From positions 1-64,000 of the forward strand of contig NZ_JACRSW010000032.1 in assembly GCF_014384965.1 (NCBI RefSeq): 64,000 nucleotides of DNA. The letters run 5' to 3'. The notes below the pieces were generated by a model. That model had not been told where the DNA came from. It did not search any database and saw only the letters and a program-made list of their open reading frames with translations. The translations under genes and the position numbers were made by a program. This DNA is from Jutongia hominis. GTDB taxonomy: Bacteria; Bacillota; Clostridia; Lachnospirales; Lachnospiraceae. Shown piece by piece: positions 1 to 9,818 of this stretch (position 1 is the stretch's first letter; every line of letters begins with the position of its first letter).

Positions 1-467
1 ATGGATTCTTTCCAATCCAGCTGTGCCTGTTGTCCGGGAGGAGTTTCAAAACGCATCGCTGACTTTTTGTGACTGAAATTTTTCTGCCTGCGGTCAAAAT
101 ATTCCTGAAATTCCGGATGATGGCTAATATAACGCCGAAAACTTGATTGTGCACAATGAAGCTGATGGTTGTCTTTTAGAAACTGCCACAAAACACGTTT
201 GTAATAGAAAATCTGCTGGTTTTCATCTGATAGAAGTTCCCTGATGATGTCGTAATAATCATCAATAGGAGATCCTTTGTGCCGGGTGGTTGGTTTTTTA
301 TAACCTTTTAAATATTTATCAACTGTACGCCGGTCTTTTCCCAACTCACGGGCAATCTGACTTTTATTTACTTTCAATGTACCGTCCTCCAGAAAAGGTT
401 TTAGTTTTGCTAAATCTTCAAGGGTATTAATCTGAAGATCTGTATGTATTTTCTGTGTATATATCAT
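1..467 (-). CDS. istA: IS21-family transposase IstA, N-terminal part, cut by window edge
   Basis: The minus-strand reading frame begins at ATG 467 and stays open to base 1, so about 155 residues of the N-terminus are visible and the rest lies outside. A GGAGGG ribosome binding site lies about 7 bases before the ATG. The protein starts MIYTQKIHTDL and has a helix-turn-helix near residues 35-55 (KSQIARELGKDRRTVDKYL). It then runs toward the integrase core with a PGQQAQLDW stretch just before the edge. That layout (N-terminal HTH, then GQxxQxDW leading into the DDE catalytic domain) is typical of IstA, which cuts and joins the ends of IS21-type elements with the helper ATPase IstB. The istB gene would lie to the left, outside the window. 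The catalytic triad cannot be checked here. Confidence 0.85.
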   Translation of the reverse strand, partial: MIYTQKIHTDLQINTLEDLAKLKPFLEDGTLKVNKSQIARELGKDRRTVDKYLKGYKKPTTRHKGSPIDDYYDIIRELLSDENQQIFYYKRVLWQFLKDNHQLHCAQSSFRRYISHHPEFQEYFDRRQKNFSHKKSAMRFETPPGQQAQLDWKES

Positions 468-506
468 AATGCGATCCCTCCAATGGGATCCATTATATCT
501 GGAACT

Positions 507-539
507 TGTACATTTTTATATGATCATTTATGTACATTT
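507..539. repeat. Direct repeats TGTACATTT, candidate IS21 terminal repeats
   Basis: TGTACATTT occurs at 507-515 and again at 531-539 in the same orientation, 24 bases apart, between the istA start and the expected end of the insertion sequence. IS21 elements usually carry multiple terminal repeats that bind transposase, and these two copies are in the right place. The exact outer end of the element, probably between 560 and 600, could not be defined by eye. Confidence 0.45.
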
Positions 540-599
540 ATATCTTAGCATTTATACAGATGGAAAACGTGTCGGTTTTGGGAACGCTTTTTAGGGGCT

Positions 600-881
600 G
601 TGGAAGTCTTGAAACTGCAAGTACCGAAACTACATAATTCTCTTGAAGAAACACAGCAATGGCTCACAGAGGGTGGCGTGATTTCCGCTGTCAAAAGTTT
701 TTACTTCTTAGAAGAACATGACGCATTAGGTGGACTGGAAAAAGTGGGAACTATGCTTGATAAGGCAAGATACAGTAATTCCCTTTCCAGCAAACTAACC
801 GCCCACTTACAGAGGATAAACCGCACCGACCTTATCCCCTATATCCAGTATGACACAAAACAAGGGAAAGGGGGTATCTAA
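600..881 (+). CDS. Unidentified ORF upstream of xis, probably a truncated gene
   Basis: A GTG-started ORF of 93 residues whose stop overlaps the xis start (TAATG), so the two are likely translationally coupled. The product is hydrophilic and predicted to be largely helical, with no motif I recognise. Its start lies just where the IS21-family element should end, there is no well-spaced ribosome binding site, and the frame is open back to 549. The most likely reading is the C-terminal remnant of a longer gene of the Tn916-type element, broken by the IS insertion. A genuine small coupled protein is also possible. I assign no function. Confidence 0.5.
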   Translation: MEVLKLQVPKLHNSLEETQQWLTEGGVISAVKSFYFLEEHDALGGLEKVGTMLDKARYSNSLSSKLTAHLQRINRTDLIPYIQYDTKQGKGGI

Positions 882-1084
882 TGAATAACAACGATATTCC
901 TGTATGGGAAAAGTACACCCTTACCATTGAAGAAGCGTCAAAATATTTCCGTATCGGAGAAAACAAGTTAAGACGATTGGCAGAGGAAAACAAGGACGCT
1001 GGCTGGCTCATTATGAATGGCAACCGCATACAGATTAAACGCCGACAGTTTGAAAAGGTCATTGACAAATTGGACGCAATCTAA
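881..1084 (+). CDS. xis: Tn916-family excisionase Xis
   Basis: This 67-residue protein closely resembles Tn916 Xis in length and sequence. It has the core [19 protein letters not shown] and ends in [11 protein letters not shown]. Xis is a small winged-helix DNA-binding protein that bends the ends of the element and directs Int toward excision. The gene starts at the ATG overlapping the previous stop and is followed by int in the usual order. It appears intact. Because the neighbouring int carries a stop codon, Xis may have no working partner encoded in this element. Confidence 0.93.
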   Translation: MNNNDIPVWEKYTLTIEEASKYFRIGENKLRRLAEENKDAGWLIMNGNRIQIKRRQFEKVIDKLDAI

Positions 1085-1091
1085 TGCAAAT

Positions 1092-1135
1092 GAGCCTTGT
1101 ATGTGTTATGATGAACACAAGTCATATCAAGGCTC
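1092..1135 (+). promoter_or_regulatory. Hairpin between xis and int
   Basis: GAGCCTTG (1092-1099) pairs perfectly with CAAGGCTC (1128-1135). Inside the loop a second stem, GTGTT with AACAC, can form. Three T residues follow. It could attenuate transcription from xis into int or act as a weak terminator. The role is inferred from position only. Confidence 0.5.
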
Positions 1136-1162
1136 TTTCCAACAAGGAAAGGAGCAGACACC

Positions 1163-2356
1163 ATGAAAGAAAAAAGACGGGATAGCAAAGGACGTATCCT
1201 GCATACTGGAGAGAGCTAACGAACAGACGGAAAATACTTATATAAATATGTGGACGCATTTGGAAACACAAAATATGTGTATGCTTGGAGATTGACACCC
1301 ACAGACCCGACACCAAAGGGAAAACGGAAAAAACCCTCACTTCGTGAACTGGAACAGCAGATAAGACGGGATATTGAGGACGGTATCGACAGCACAGGCA
1401 AGAAAATGACGCTTTGCCAACTCTACGCTAAACAGAACACACAGAGGGCAAACGTGAAGAAAAGCACACAGAAACAACGGGAACAGCTCATGCGGTTATT
1501 GAAAGAGGACAAGTTAGGTGCTAAGAGCATTGATACGATAAAACCCTCTGACGCTAAGGAATGGGCATTACGCATGAAAGACAAAGGCTTTTCCTATAAC
1601 ACCATTAACAACCATAAACGCTCGTTAAAAGCGTCATTCTATATCGCCATACAAGACGATTGTGTAAGGAAAAACCCTTTTGATTTCAAGTTAAGTGAAG
1701 TCCTAGAAAATGATACCAAAGAGAAAGTCGCATTGACAGAGGAACAGGAACAAGCCCTACTCTCATTCATCAAGACGGACAATGTGTATCACAAGTATTA
1801 TGATGATGTGCTGATACTGTTAAAGACAGGACTTCGTATCTCGGAACTGTGCGGACTGACAATCATGGACGTTGATTTTATCCATGAGGTTGTGGTTATC
1901 GACCACCAGTTACTAAAGAGCAAGGAACAGGGTTATTATATTGAAACGCCTAAGACAAAAAGCGGAACAAGGCAAGTGCCATTAAGCAGAGAAACGATAC
2001 AAGCATTTCAACGGGTTATGAAGAAACGCCCAAAGGCAAAACCATTTGTGATAGACGGACGGGGCAACTTTCTATTTGTCAATCATAAAGGCAAGCCCAA
2101 AGTTGCCATTGATTACAATATGCTTTTTGTCCGTATGGTAAAGAAATACAACAAGCACCACAAAGACAATCCCTTGCCACATATCACACCGCATACACTA
2201 CGCCATACATTCTGCACAAGGCTGGCAAGCAAGAACATGAACCCGAAAGATTTACAGTATATCATGGGGCATTCAAATATCAGTATCACAATGAACTGGT
2301 ATGCTCATGCGTCCATAGATACCGCAAAATCAGAGGTTCAGCGCCTAATCGCATAA
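1163..2356 (+). pseudogene. int: Tn916-family tyrosine integrase with in-frame TAA at codon 19
   Basis: From ATG 1163, preceded by AAGGAAAGGAG, the frame reads MKEKRRDSKGRILHTGES, then TAA at 1217-1219. It continues in the same frame to 2356 for a total of 397 codons, close to Tn916 Int. Related integrases have Gln at this point, so a single CAA to TAA change is the likely cause. Counting the stop as residue 19, the catalytic residues are present: R225 (GLRISE), H344 and R347 (HTLRHT), H370 (MGHS) and Y380 (NWYAHA). Only the N-terminal arm-binding domain is interrupted. Restart at GTG 1250 would give a 368-residue protein lacking part of that domain. The gene is either inactive, read through, or restarted. 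Confidence 0.88.
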
Positions 2357-2362
2357 GAAGTA

Positions 2363-2434
2363 TTTACCACGATTTTAACCACGCTTGATAGCGAAAATAT
2401 AAGAAGATAGACCTAGATATGTGAGGTTTACCAC
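2363..2434. repeat. Repeated TTWACCAC motifs downstream of int, candidate Int arm sites
   Basis: TTTACCAC occurs at 2363-2370 and 2427-2434, and TTAACCAC at 2375-2382, all in the same orientation in the first 80 bases after int. Tn916-family elements carry direct repeats near their ends that bind the N-terminal arm domain of Int, and these copies are in the expected place. The end of the element itself, with its junction to chromosomal DNA, is probably somewhere in the AT-rich stretch 2480-2560 but was not located. Confidence 0.4.
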
Positions 2435-2443
2435 AAAAGAAAA

Positions 2444-2481
2444 ATGCCCGTAGAGCCGATAAAATAAGGCTTTGCGGACAT
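2444..2481 (-). terminator. Rho-independent terminator after sspE
   Basis: A 14-bp stem with one mismatch and two wobble pairs (2444-2457 with 2468-2481) is followed on the minus strand by TTTTTCTTTT. It lies 87 bases beyond the sspE stop and would end the ssp transcript. It may also oppose transcription reading out of int. Confidence 0.7.
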
Positions 2482-2567
2482 TTAAGAAGATATAAAAAAA
2501 TAGTCAAAAAGACATATATAATTTAATGCATATTTCATATAAAAATGCTATATGGTTATATGAAAGA

Positions 2568-4895
2568 TTATAATTGTACCATCATCTCATCCTGATTTAA
2601 GTCACAATCAAGAAGTGCCTTAAAACATCCAACTAAGATCTTTTTCCTTCGTTCAAAAAACTCTTTTTTAGGAATCTTTTTTTCAAGGTCAAAATAGCTT
2701 TCATTACTCATCATTTGTTCAATGTCTTTATACATCCAATAATCTTTTTTGCGATCATAATATTTTTTAAACGAATCTTTTAATGGATCATTATTTTTTT
2801 TATTATTCTCTTTTGAATCCAGAATCATCATATTACCAAGAGAATTTACAACCTCTGATCGTTTATCCGGATCATTATACATAAAATATGCATTTTCCGG
2901 TGCCCTTACCTTTGCAGCTTCTAAATGATCAAGGTTTATTTTATCCGCATCCAAATTATAGGTGTTTGCAGATTTTTTTAGTTGAAACTTATCGTATGTA
3001 TAATCTTTTGCATCTGATGAATCGCTATCACATATCCTGGTACATCGGAAAAGATTTAAGAAAAGAATTTTTACGCATAAATGATTTCTTCGATAAGACC
3101 AATCATTAATCCAGATTTCAAACTCTGATTTTAAGCTTTTTTCTATATCAGATGTAAGAAGATCAGATACTTTTTGATAACCTTTTCTTCCATTTGTGGC
3201 TATAATTTTAGTCGCTAATTTATTTCTTGGTGTTTTATGATCTTTTGCTAAAATATTAGCTTTCCAGAGCATAAAGGCACATTCATGAATTTCAATAAAT
3301 TGGGGTTCCTCGTTCCTTTCATCGTTTTTAAGTTCTTCTATATAATCTTTAAATTGATCAATATTCAATTTTTGATCATGATCAGAAAGATATTTTGCCA
3401 GAATTACATTTGCAAGAGCTGCTAATACAGCTTCACGTTTCATGGCATATAATAAAGCAAATGTTTTATATGTTATGGAAACAGAATTATTGTTATCTGC
3501 TTTAATTGCAATTGTTTCTAATTTTTGAAACTTAATGTCAAATGTTTGGATCAAAACACTCATAGCATAGAAAACATTAAAATCATGTTCGATATATTCT
3601 TTTGTATATGTTTTAGTATTATCGGTATATTTTCTTTGAATCTCATTTTTACATTTAATATCATTCTTATTGTCATATTGTTCTGATTGTGTTAAAAAAA
3701 TTGTAGCTAAATAAGCGATCAAACGTTTTTCTGCCTTAGGTTTTGTATCTTTAAAGATTTCTTCAACCCAAAGTTTATCCAACTTATCAATTTCTTTATT
3801 TTTATCTGAGTCAGAAATTTGGGGAGAATGCTGACAATATACTTTATAAAAATGATTTTTTACTAATTCCAGATCATCTACATCTAATGCTCTGTCGTTT
3901 AACACTTCAAATAATGTATATGCATCATCCGGATCTGTGGTTAAAATCATACAAAAGCTTAAATGCTCAATGATTTCTCCGAGGTAATCAACCATTTTTT
4001 TCGCCATATCCCACATATCTAACTTGCTGTCTGTAGTTGTTTTTTGAACATACTCTTTTGCATTATTAAAAATAGCTCGAAGTGCATGTAGATAATTCAT
4101 ATTATTATCATTTTCTATTTCTGAAATATTAAGAGAAAAATTGGATGGTGTTTTTTCGTTTTCCAGACATATGCCACATAAAGCATCCAAAAGGTAATCA
4201 TTATAACAGTCTCGCGCATATTGCAAGCACAGCTTTTCACCGTCAAAGAAAGTATGTAAAGCCTTTTTGTAGTCCTCTTTGGATGAGACAGGGACTGTCG
4301 GAAGACCTAATTCAGTTCGAAATAAGGTTAGATTGTCCTTTAACACTTTTGCAATCTTTATACCAATATTCTCAGGAGATGTTTGAGATGTTTGAGATAA
4401 TTGCGACAAATTTTTTGAAATATTAGCGTTTAAATGTTCAAACTTTGTACCATTCTTGTTCCCAATTAAATTAACATAAATATCAGAAAGTTTTTGAACT
4501 TCAGTTTGTGCATTCGCTATGGCATCAGGACCATCAAGTGTATGTTCTGCCAATTTAAGCTGAATAATATATCGAACATAATTCATTAAATAAAGTGTTG
4601 TTGTTCTTTGTTGTCCATCGACCAAAGAAAAAATAGTCTTATCTTCGTCTTCGACAGAAACCGTTGCACCTACAAAATATTCAGATGGATTTCCTGTTTT
4701 TGATAAATTGTCATTATAATCGTTAAATAAATTTGTTATATTTTCTTCTTCCCATCGATAAGGACGCTGATAATATGGAATTTCAATGATATGATTTCCG
4801 AGTATTTCTATTCCTTTTCCACCCATTGCTTTATCCGTATTCTGCCCTTTAAACAAACAATACATATTAATAATTCCTGCTCCATTTAATTTCAT
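2568..4895 (-). CDS. sspE: SspE-like DUF262/DUF1524 defence effector
   Basis: This 775-residue protein has an N-terminal DUF262 (ParB-like NTPase) domain with YYQRPYRW at residues 41-48 and DGQQRTTTL at 93-101. A long helical middle follows. The C-terminal DUF1524 HNH-type nuclease has a DH pair at 656-657 and SLGNMMIL near 685-692, followed by Asn-rich sequence. In the Ssp system SspE uses its DUF262 part to sense phosphorothioate DNA and hydrolyse NTP, and its DUF1524 part nicks invading DNA. It is the last gene of the operon, 59 bases after sspA, with a strong GGAGGA site. By eye it is more AT-rich than its neighbours. Alone it could be a GmrSD-type restriction enzyme, but the four partner genes argue for SspE. 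Confidence 0.85.
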   Translation of the reverse strand: MKLNGAGIINMYCLFKGQNTDKAMGGKGIEILGNHIIEIPYYQRPYRWEEENITNLFNDYNDNLSKTGNPSEYFVGATVSVEDEDKTIFSLVDGQQRTTTLYLMNYVRYIIQLKLAEHTLDGPDAIANAQTEVQKLSDIYVNLIGNKNGTKFEHLNANISKNLSQLSQTSQTSPENIGIKIAKVLKDNLTLFRTELGLPTVPVSSKEDYKKALHTFFDGEKLCLQYARDCYNDYLLDALCGICLENEKTPSNFSLNISEIENDNNMNYLHALRAIFNNAKEYVQKTTTDSKLDMWDMAKKMVDYLGEIIEHLSFCMILTTDPDDAYTLFEVLNDRALDVDDLELVKNHFYKVYCQHSPQISDSDKNKEIDKLDKLWVEEIFKDTKPKAEKRLIAYLATIFLTQSEQYDNKNDIKCKNEIQRKYTDNTKTYTKEYIEHDFNVFYAMSVLIQTFDIKFQKLETIAIKADNNNSVSITYKTFALLYAMKREAVLAALANVILAKYLSDHDQKLNIDQFKDYIEELKNDERNEEPQFIEIHECAFMLWKANILAKDHKTPRNKLATKIIATNGRKGYQKVSDLLTSDIEKSLKSEFEIWINDWSYRRNHLCVKILFLNLFRCTRICDSDSSDAKDYTYDKFQLKKSANTYNLDADKINLDHLEAAKVRAPENAYFMYNDPDKRSEVVNSLGNMMILDSKENNKKNNDPLKDSFKKYYDRKKDYWMYKDIEQMMSNESYFDLEKKIPKKEFFERRKKILVGCFKALLDCDLNQDEMMVQL

Positions 4896-4954
4896 CTCTT
4901 GTTTCCTCCTTTAACATTCGTTAAATACCTGCTTTGTCATTTCCAGTTTCTTAC

Positions 4955-6109
4955 CTACCCATACTCCATAATATCCTCCAATGCTTCCACCATCCTATCA
5001 ATCTCCTCTTTTGTCGTATACCGCCCGACACTCATGCGGACTGTTCCGCCATACGGTTTACTTAAAAGTGCATCGTGGATCAATGGTGCGCAATGATAAC
5101 CTGTCCGTACCGCAATATCAAATTCCTCATCTAAGATCTGTCCGACTTCATTGGCTAAAAAGCCTTCGATTGCAAATGACTGGATACCGAGACATTTGTC
5201 TGTAGGCGTGTCTTTTGCAAATAGGATCAGATCATCCAGATCGGCTGTCTGTTGTCGGAAATACTGTATCAATTCCTGTTCATGGTTATAAATAACCTCA
5301 TAGGAAACGCGATTTTCTATTGCAGCTTGCAATCCGGCAACCGCAATAATGTCAGGACTGCCGACTTCATAACGTTTGATCCCGGATTCCGGTAAACTAA
5401 GATTTAAGGAATCACTTCCATTACCTCCATATAAGAACGGTTTTAGCGGATATTTGCTATAGTTGATATAGCCGCCGATGCCAAACGGTCCTCCAATCGA
5501 TTTGTGACCGGCAAAAAGATAAAAGTCAGTACAGTCTTTTAATGGTTCAAGAGGTAAGAGTCCAAAGCCCTGTGCCCCATCAATACATACAAGACATTGT
5601 TCTTCTTTTGCTGCTTTGCATAAAACTTCTAATGGTAAGATATAACCTGTAACATTGCTGATCTGTGTGAGACATATTAATTTCGGCTTGTACAAATGGA
5701 TCAGATCCATACTTTTTGCAATATCAATCTCTAATGTATCCGGCTGTAACGGAAGCACATCTATTTGTAAGTCTTTTGTCTGCCTTAAATGTTCTGTTGT
5801 TCGCATGATTGCGTTATGTTCATAAGGTGATACGAGGATCCGATCCTGTGCTTCCCATGAAATGCCATTTAATATTTCATTTGCGGCAATGGTAGCAGAA
5901 GGTGCAAAGACTACCTGTCCGATATCAGGAACTGCTGCCAGTCGGGCAACTTTACTACGTGTAGCAATTATTAACTCTTCTGCTTTTTTTGCTAAATGAT
6001 AGCTCCCTCTTCCGGCATTGACAGATACATTACGCATCACATCTTCCATTGCTTTATATACTTCTTCGGATTTTGGATACGATGTTGCTGCATAGTCCAG
6101 ATAGATCAT
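4955..6109 (-). CDS. sspA: Cysteine desulfurase SspA (DndA-like)
   Basis: A 384-residue class V aminotransferase fold enzyme that uses PLP to take sulfur from L-cysteine, leaving L-alanine and an enzyme persulfide. The PLP lysine is K203 in GHKSIGG, the cofactor-contacting Asp is D177 in IDGAQ, and the catalytic cysteine is C340 in RTGYHCAP. The GAGGTG site lies 9 bases before the ATG. Its place between the SspC ATPase and SspE genes makes it the dedicated sulfur donor for phosphorothioation by SspD. By sequence alone it could be a general cysteine desulfurase, because this subtype is also found outside defence loci. Confidence 0.88.
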   Translation of the reverse strand: MIYLDYAATSYPKSEEVYKAMEDVMRNVSVNAGRGSYHLAKKAEELIIATRSKVARLAAVPDIGQVVFAPSATIAANEILNGISWEAQDRILVSPYEHNAIMRTTEHLRQTKDLQIDVLPLQPDTLEIDIAKSMDLIHLYKPKLICLTQISNVTGYILPLEVLCKAAKEEQCLVCIDGAQGFGLLPLEPLKDCTDFYLFAGHKSIGGPFGIGGYINYSKYPLKPFLYGGNGSDSLNLSLPESGIKRYEVGSPDIIAVAGLQAAIENRVSYEVIYNHEQELIQYFRQQTADLDDLILFAKDTPTDKCLGIQSFAIEGFLANEVGQILDEEFDIAVRTGYHCAPLIHDALLSKPYGGTVRMSVGRYTTKEEIDRMVEALEDIMEYG

Positions 6110-6169
6110 GTCGTTTCACCTCATTTCTTTTTGTACATTATGCCTGATATTGCTTTTAGCAATTTGTTT

Positions 6170-9100
6170 TTAGCCCTGTTCTAATGTGTTCTCGATCATT
6201 TGTAAAAGAACCCGTATTTTTTGTTCGGTACTGAGTTCTTCTGCATAGTCATCTAATAAACTTTCCATTTCAGTTTCTAAAAAATGGGTTGAACTGTTGT
6301 TTTCTTCCGTCGATACGGTTTTTTCGATCGTATTGCCATTGGCTCTGCGGATCGTAAAGCGATATTGGTTTGGCTGATCGGTTGTTTCTTTTTGTGTCAC
6401 TTCAGTAAGAATGGAATCCCATGCCTCCTGAAAATGTGTCAGACCGGATTCGTTATAATCAGATAAATATTTTCCGAGAAAACATTTCGAAATATGATTC
6501 AGAATATTTTCGGTATTGTCATCTGCTAAATTTTGAATGTAATGAAACAAAGAAACCGCCTCATGGCTTAGTATGATTTCTCCGGTATCGTATTGTTCTT
6601 TCCAGTCTTTTAATGCCGGACGCAAAGAAACATCATGCGAAACATTGATTGCATTCCTTGTGATCTGTTCGGCTTCCCGTAGCAAACGATCATATAGCTT
6701 TCCTATAAATTGTTTTGCCTTGGTTAGTCGTTTTATACATTCTGTCAGGGTAGATGCTTCAAAAAGAGCCGGAAGGATTTCAAATAAATATTCTCTTGGA
6801 TTGATCTCAATTTGTTTTAAGCTGTCCCGAAACTTAGTAAACATTTTGACATTCAGATTTTGCGGAATATCTTCTTTTGGAATCGGTACGATCCTTGCAT
6901 ATTGTGAAAGCGAGCGATACCATTCCTGCATGGCACGAACGATACAACGAAGCCGCATTGCCTTTTTGTTTGCAAGATCGCGACTGATACCAAACAGCTT
7001 TTCTATCTGCTCTAAATACGTCATGACATCTTTTGAATCACTTAAAATGAAAAGCCAGTGATTATCCGGTGTATTATCTGCTTCTGTCAATGTATCTGCT
7101 GAAAGTTCCTGTTCTGCTTTTCCTGCATACAAAACAGGTGTCCCTTCTGTTCTGGCTAAGATCCATGATAAATAAATAGGAATGATTCCTTTTCGAAGTC
7201 CGATTTTTTTGCCGGTCAGACGATCATATAAAGTTTGAAAAGACTGTTTTTCATAAAATGCTCTATTGACAAATTCCATGATCATAGTAAGTATCATCTG
7301 AATATCTTTTGGAATCACTTTATTCTTATCATGCAGATCAGAAATTCCCACATTGGTAAATACAGCTCGAAAGATCGTAGCTTCCTGTGCCGTACCGGTA
7401 TCCCAGGAAGTTACGTCCTGATCCTGTAAGATGGCATCCATAATCTTTTTACGGGCATTTTTTGTTTGTGCCGTAATATTTCTGCGATTGATCATTTCAT
7501 TGTTGATGCGTGGTGTCTGCCCATAATAATGAATACAGATCTCATTTAAAACTTCATGCATTTGCGTAAAACTTTGTATCGTGTCAGAAATGACTTGTTC
7601 GTCACAAAGATGCATAGCAGACATTTGCTTTTTATTTGATGGAAAATACGTCTTTGCGATTTCTGTATTGAGTTCATAAAGCAGATCATCTTTGTATAAT
7701 AAAAGTTCCTCTTCGACAAATTCCTGTTTTGCAATTTCCTCAGCATTAGAAAGAAGCTCCTGTACCACACAATATTGTTTTAATTTTTCATCCCAATGCA
7801 TTGTTTTGTGCGGAAATACTACAAGCAGGCGTTCTTCTTTCCATTCCTGCAGCTTTTGCCTGATCTGCCTTTCAGAAACGGATGGATCGGATAAAAGCAT
7901 CAGGATCTTTCCGTCTGAAAAACCATATCCCTTTCCTTTTTCCTGTTTCCAAAAAATATCCGGTGAGGATAATTGCAAGAACGTTTTCGCATCTAAAAAC
8001 AAATATTCAAAAAAGCGTGTGATCGCTTTTTGCTGATTATATTTTTTAGGCAATTCGTACTTTTGTTCTAAGATCTCGTATAATAGCGAATCAATTGCCG
8101 GTTTTTTTGTCATATTCTGCGCTAATGTTTCGATTTCCTGCTCAAGATGAATACTTTTGTCTCTGGAAAATGCATATTCTTTGTGACGTTTACGAAAAAC
8201 AATATATCCTGAGGCAAGTAATTCTTTCTTGCATTGTTCATATAAGTCTGCCGGCATATTACATGCATTTTGTAAATGAAGATCATTTGCAGGCATATCG
8301 GAAGAATGGATCATCGTAAATAACGCTAATACCTTGATCCATTTTTTACAGTTCGGATCGGTTTGCTGTTTTAAAATGTATTCTGCTTTCCGGCATTCAT
8401 CCTGATATCTTGGATTACTCTTATCATGCAATAAAAGATCACGGAAGTAATCATAAATTCTGTCTGCACTGATCAAAAATGCATCTGCCTTTTTTTCTTC
8501 GTGCAAATAGCTGACTAATGTGTACTCTTCTTTTTTACTTAAGAATGTAAATAATGTCCGTTCATTTTGTCCGACTGCTTCACTGATCTGTAATAACAGA
8601 TGCGTTGTAAGCGGTGCTAACGGAAAACAGCCGTATACAACAATTTCTTTGAATTGTTCATAAGAAAAAATTGTATGGAAATTTGCCAACGGATATACGT
8701 CTCTTGCATAGGCATCCAGATCAAAGCGCTGTTCTTTTGCAAATTGGTTGATATCTGTATTTTCTTTGCAAATCACATTTTGTATCAACTCATAATAATT
8801 GCGATAACCGGTTGCAAAGGAAATCTCATGTAATCTGCCTTCTACGCCTTCAAATGCATGCAGCACTTCAGGAGCTAAATATCTTCCGTATTCTTTGATG
8901 CTTTTATGCGTAACAAAAATCTGGCACAAAGATGCTTTATGACTGCTATTACATAATTCACACATATCCTGGACTAATTTCATATCCGTTGAAACTTCAT
9001 CGGGATGTTCGCTTTCGATAAATTTGCTGAATTCATCAAATACGATCAGGATTCCTTCATAATGATATTGTTCCTGTAACAAATGAAGTGTATCTTTGTA

Positions 9101-9814
9101 AATATCCATGGTATCCATAGAGATCATAGGATGAAACTGACTACCGGCTGTAAGTGTTGGATAAATCTCTTTAAAAAGCTGCAACGCTTTACTGTCATGT
9201 TCAAAAAGAGCCTGCTGTAATATGGAGATCGTTGTAAACTTACTGTTACAAAGTTTCTCTTCTAATAATTGATAAGTTGTATAAAATTCCTTTTTCCACT
9301 GATCAATACAATGATTCGCTAATTCAAAATGTGTGTCAAAGACCAGCTCAGAAATTCCGACTCTTTGTAATGCATTTTGAAGTGCAAGCAAATATGATTG
9401 TTCTAAACTTTCCCTTCCAAAATTAATGATAACCGGAAGATATTTTTTCTCTTTTTGTACGAGTTCTTTTAATTTTAATGCAGTATTCTCATTAATGTTT
9501 GCTACCTTTTTTTGTAAGTTTCTCACACTCTTTTTCCACAAAGAAAGTTCTTTCTTTTTTGTGGCAGCAGGTCTGTTCAATAAAAATAAAAGAACAAGTA
9601 ACAGATGTGATTTTCCTTTTCCGTATGCACCGGTCAACATTGTAGAGGTCCATTTTTTCTCATAAAGTAAATCTTCTAAAAATGCATCCAAAATAGCAAC
9701 CGAAGAAGACGTTGGTATATAAGCATCTACTTTTTTATTGTTTTCTAAATCTAACTTTAAGTTAATAGAAGATTCAAAACGTTCATTGACTGTAATTATG
9801 TTTGACAGATTCAT
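6170..9814 (-). CDS. sspC: Large P-loop ATPase SspC
   Basis: A 1214-residue protein with an N-terminal ATPase domain: Walker A GAYGKGKSH at residues 62-70 and Walker B ILIVFDEF at 255-262. The rest is mostly helical and has no recognised enzyme motif. SspC is the ATPase component of the Ssp DNA phosphorothioation complex and works with SspB and SspD. The ATG is 4 bases after the sspB stop, with its AGGAG site inside the end of sspB, so translation is probably coupled. It is intact over its whole length. A distant resemblance to other large defence ATPases means that function rests partly on context. Confidence 0.82.
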   Translation of the reverse strand: MNLSNIITVNERFESSINLKLDLENNKKVDAYIPTSSSVAILDAFLEDLLYEKKWTSTMLTGAYGKGKSHLLLVLLFLLNRPAATKKKELSLWKKSVRNLQKKVANINENTALKLKELVQKEKKYLPVIINFGRESLEQSYLLALQNALQRVGISELVFDTHFELANHCIDQWKKEFYTTYQLLEEKLCNSKFTTISILQQALFEHDSKALQLFKEIYPTLTAGSQFHPMISMDTMDIYKDTLHLLQEQYHYEGILIVFDEFSKFIESEHPDEVSTDMKLVQDMCELCNSSHKASLCQIFVTHKSIKEYGRYLAPEVLHAFEGVEGRLHEISFATGYRNYYELIQNVICKENTDINQFAKEQRFDLDAYARDVYPLANFHTIFSYEQFKEIVVYGCFPLAPLTTHLLLQISEAVGQNERTLFTFLSKKEEYTLVSYLHEEKKADAFLISADRIYDYFRDLLLHDKSNPRYQDECRKAEYILKQQTDPNCKKWIKVLALFTMIHSSDMPANDLHLQNACNMPADLYEQCKKELLASGYIVFRKRHKEYAFSRDKSIHLEQEIETLAQNMTKKPAIDSLLYEILEQKYELPKKYNQQKAITRFFEYLFLDAKTFLQLSSPDIFWKQEKGKGYGFSDGKILMLLSDPSVSERQIRQKLQEWKEERLLVVFPHKTMHWDEKLKQYCVVQELLSNAEEIAKQEFVEEELLLYKDDLLYELNTEIAKTYFPSNKKQMSAMHLCDEQVISDTIQSFTQMHEVLNEICIHYYGQTPRINNEMINRRNITAQTKNARKKIMDAILQDQDVTSWDTGTAQEATIFRAVFTNVGISDLHDKNKVIPKDIQMILTMIMEFVNRAFYEKQSFQTLYDRLTGKKIGLRKGIIPIYLSWILARTEGTPVLYAGKAEQELSADTLTEADNTPDNHWLFILSDSKDVMTYLEQIEKLFGISRDLANKKAMRLRCIVRAMQEWYRSLSQYARIVPIPKEDIPQNLNVKMFTKFRDSLKQIEINPREYLFEILPALFEASTLTECIKRLTKAKQFIGKLYDRLLREAEQITRNAINVSHDVSLRPALKDWKEQYDTGEIILSHEAVSLFHYIQNLADDNTENILNHISKCFLGKYLSDYNESGLTHFQEAWDSILTEVTQKETTDQPNQYRFTIRRANGNTIEKTVSTEENNSSTHFLETEMESLLDDYAEELSTEQKIRVLLQMIENTLEQG

Positions 9815-9818
9815 TTAG

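Noticed and set aside
600..881. Relaxase or antirestriction gene fragment
   Set aside because: I could not match it to ArdA, relaxase or any Tn916 protein I know, so no function is given.
2568..4895. DUF262/DUF1524 gene as a stand-alone GmrSD type IV restriction enzyme
   Set aside because: The gene is the last of a five-gene operon holding every Ssp partner, so SspE is the better call.
4955..6109. Cysteine desulfurase as housekeeping Fe-S assembly (SufS-like)
   Set aside because: No suf or isc genes nearby; it sits inside the ssp operon between sspC and sspE.
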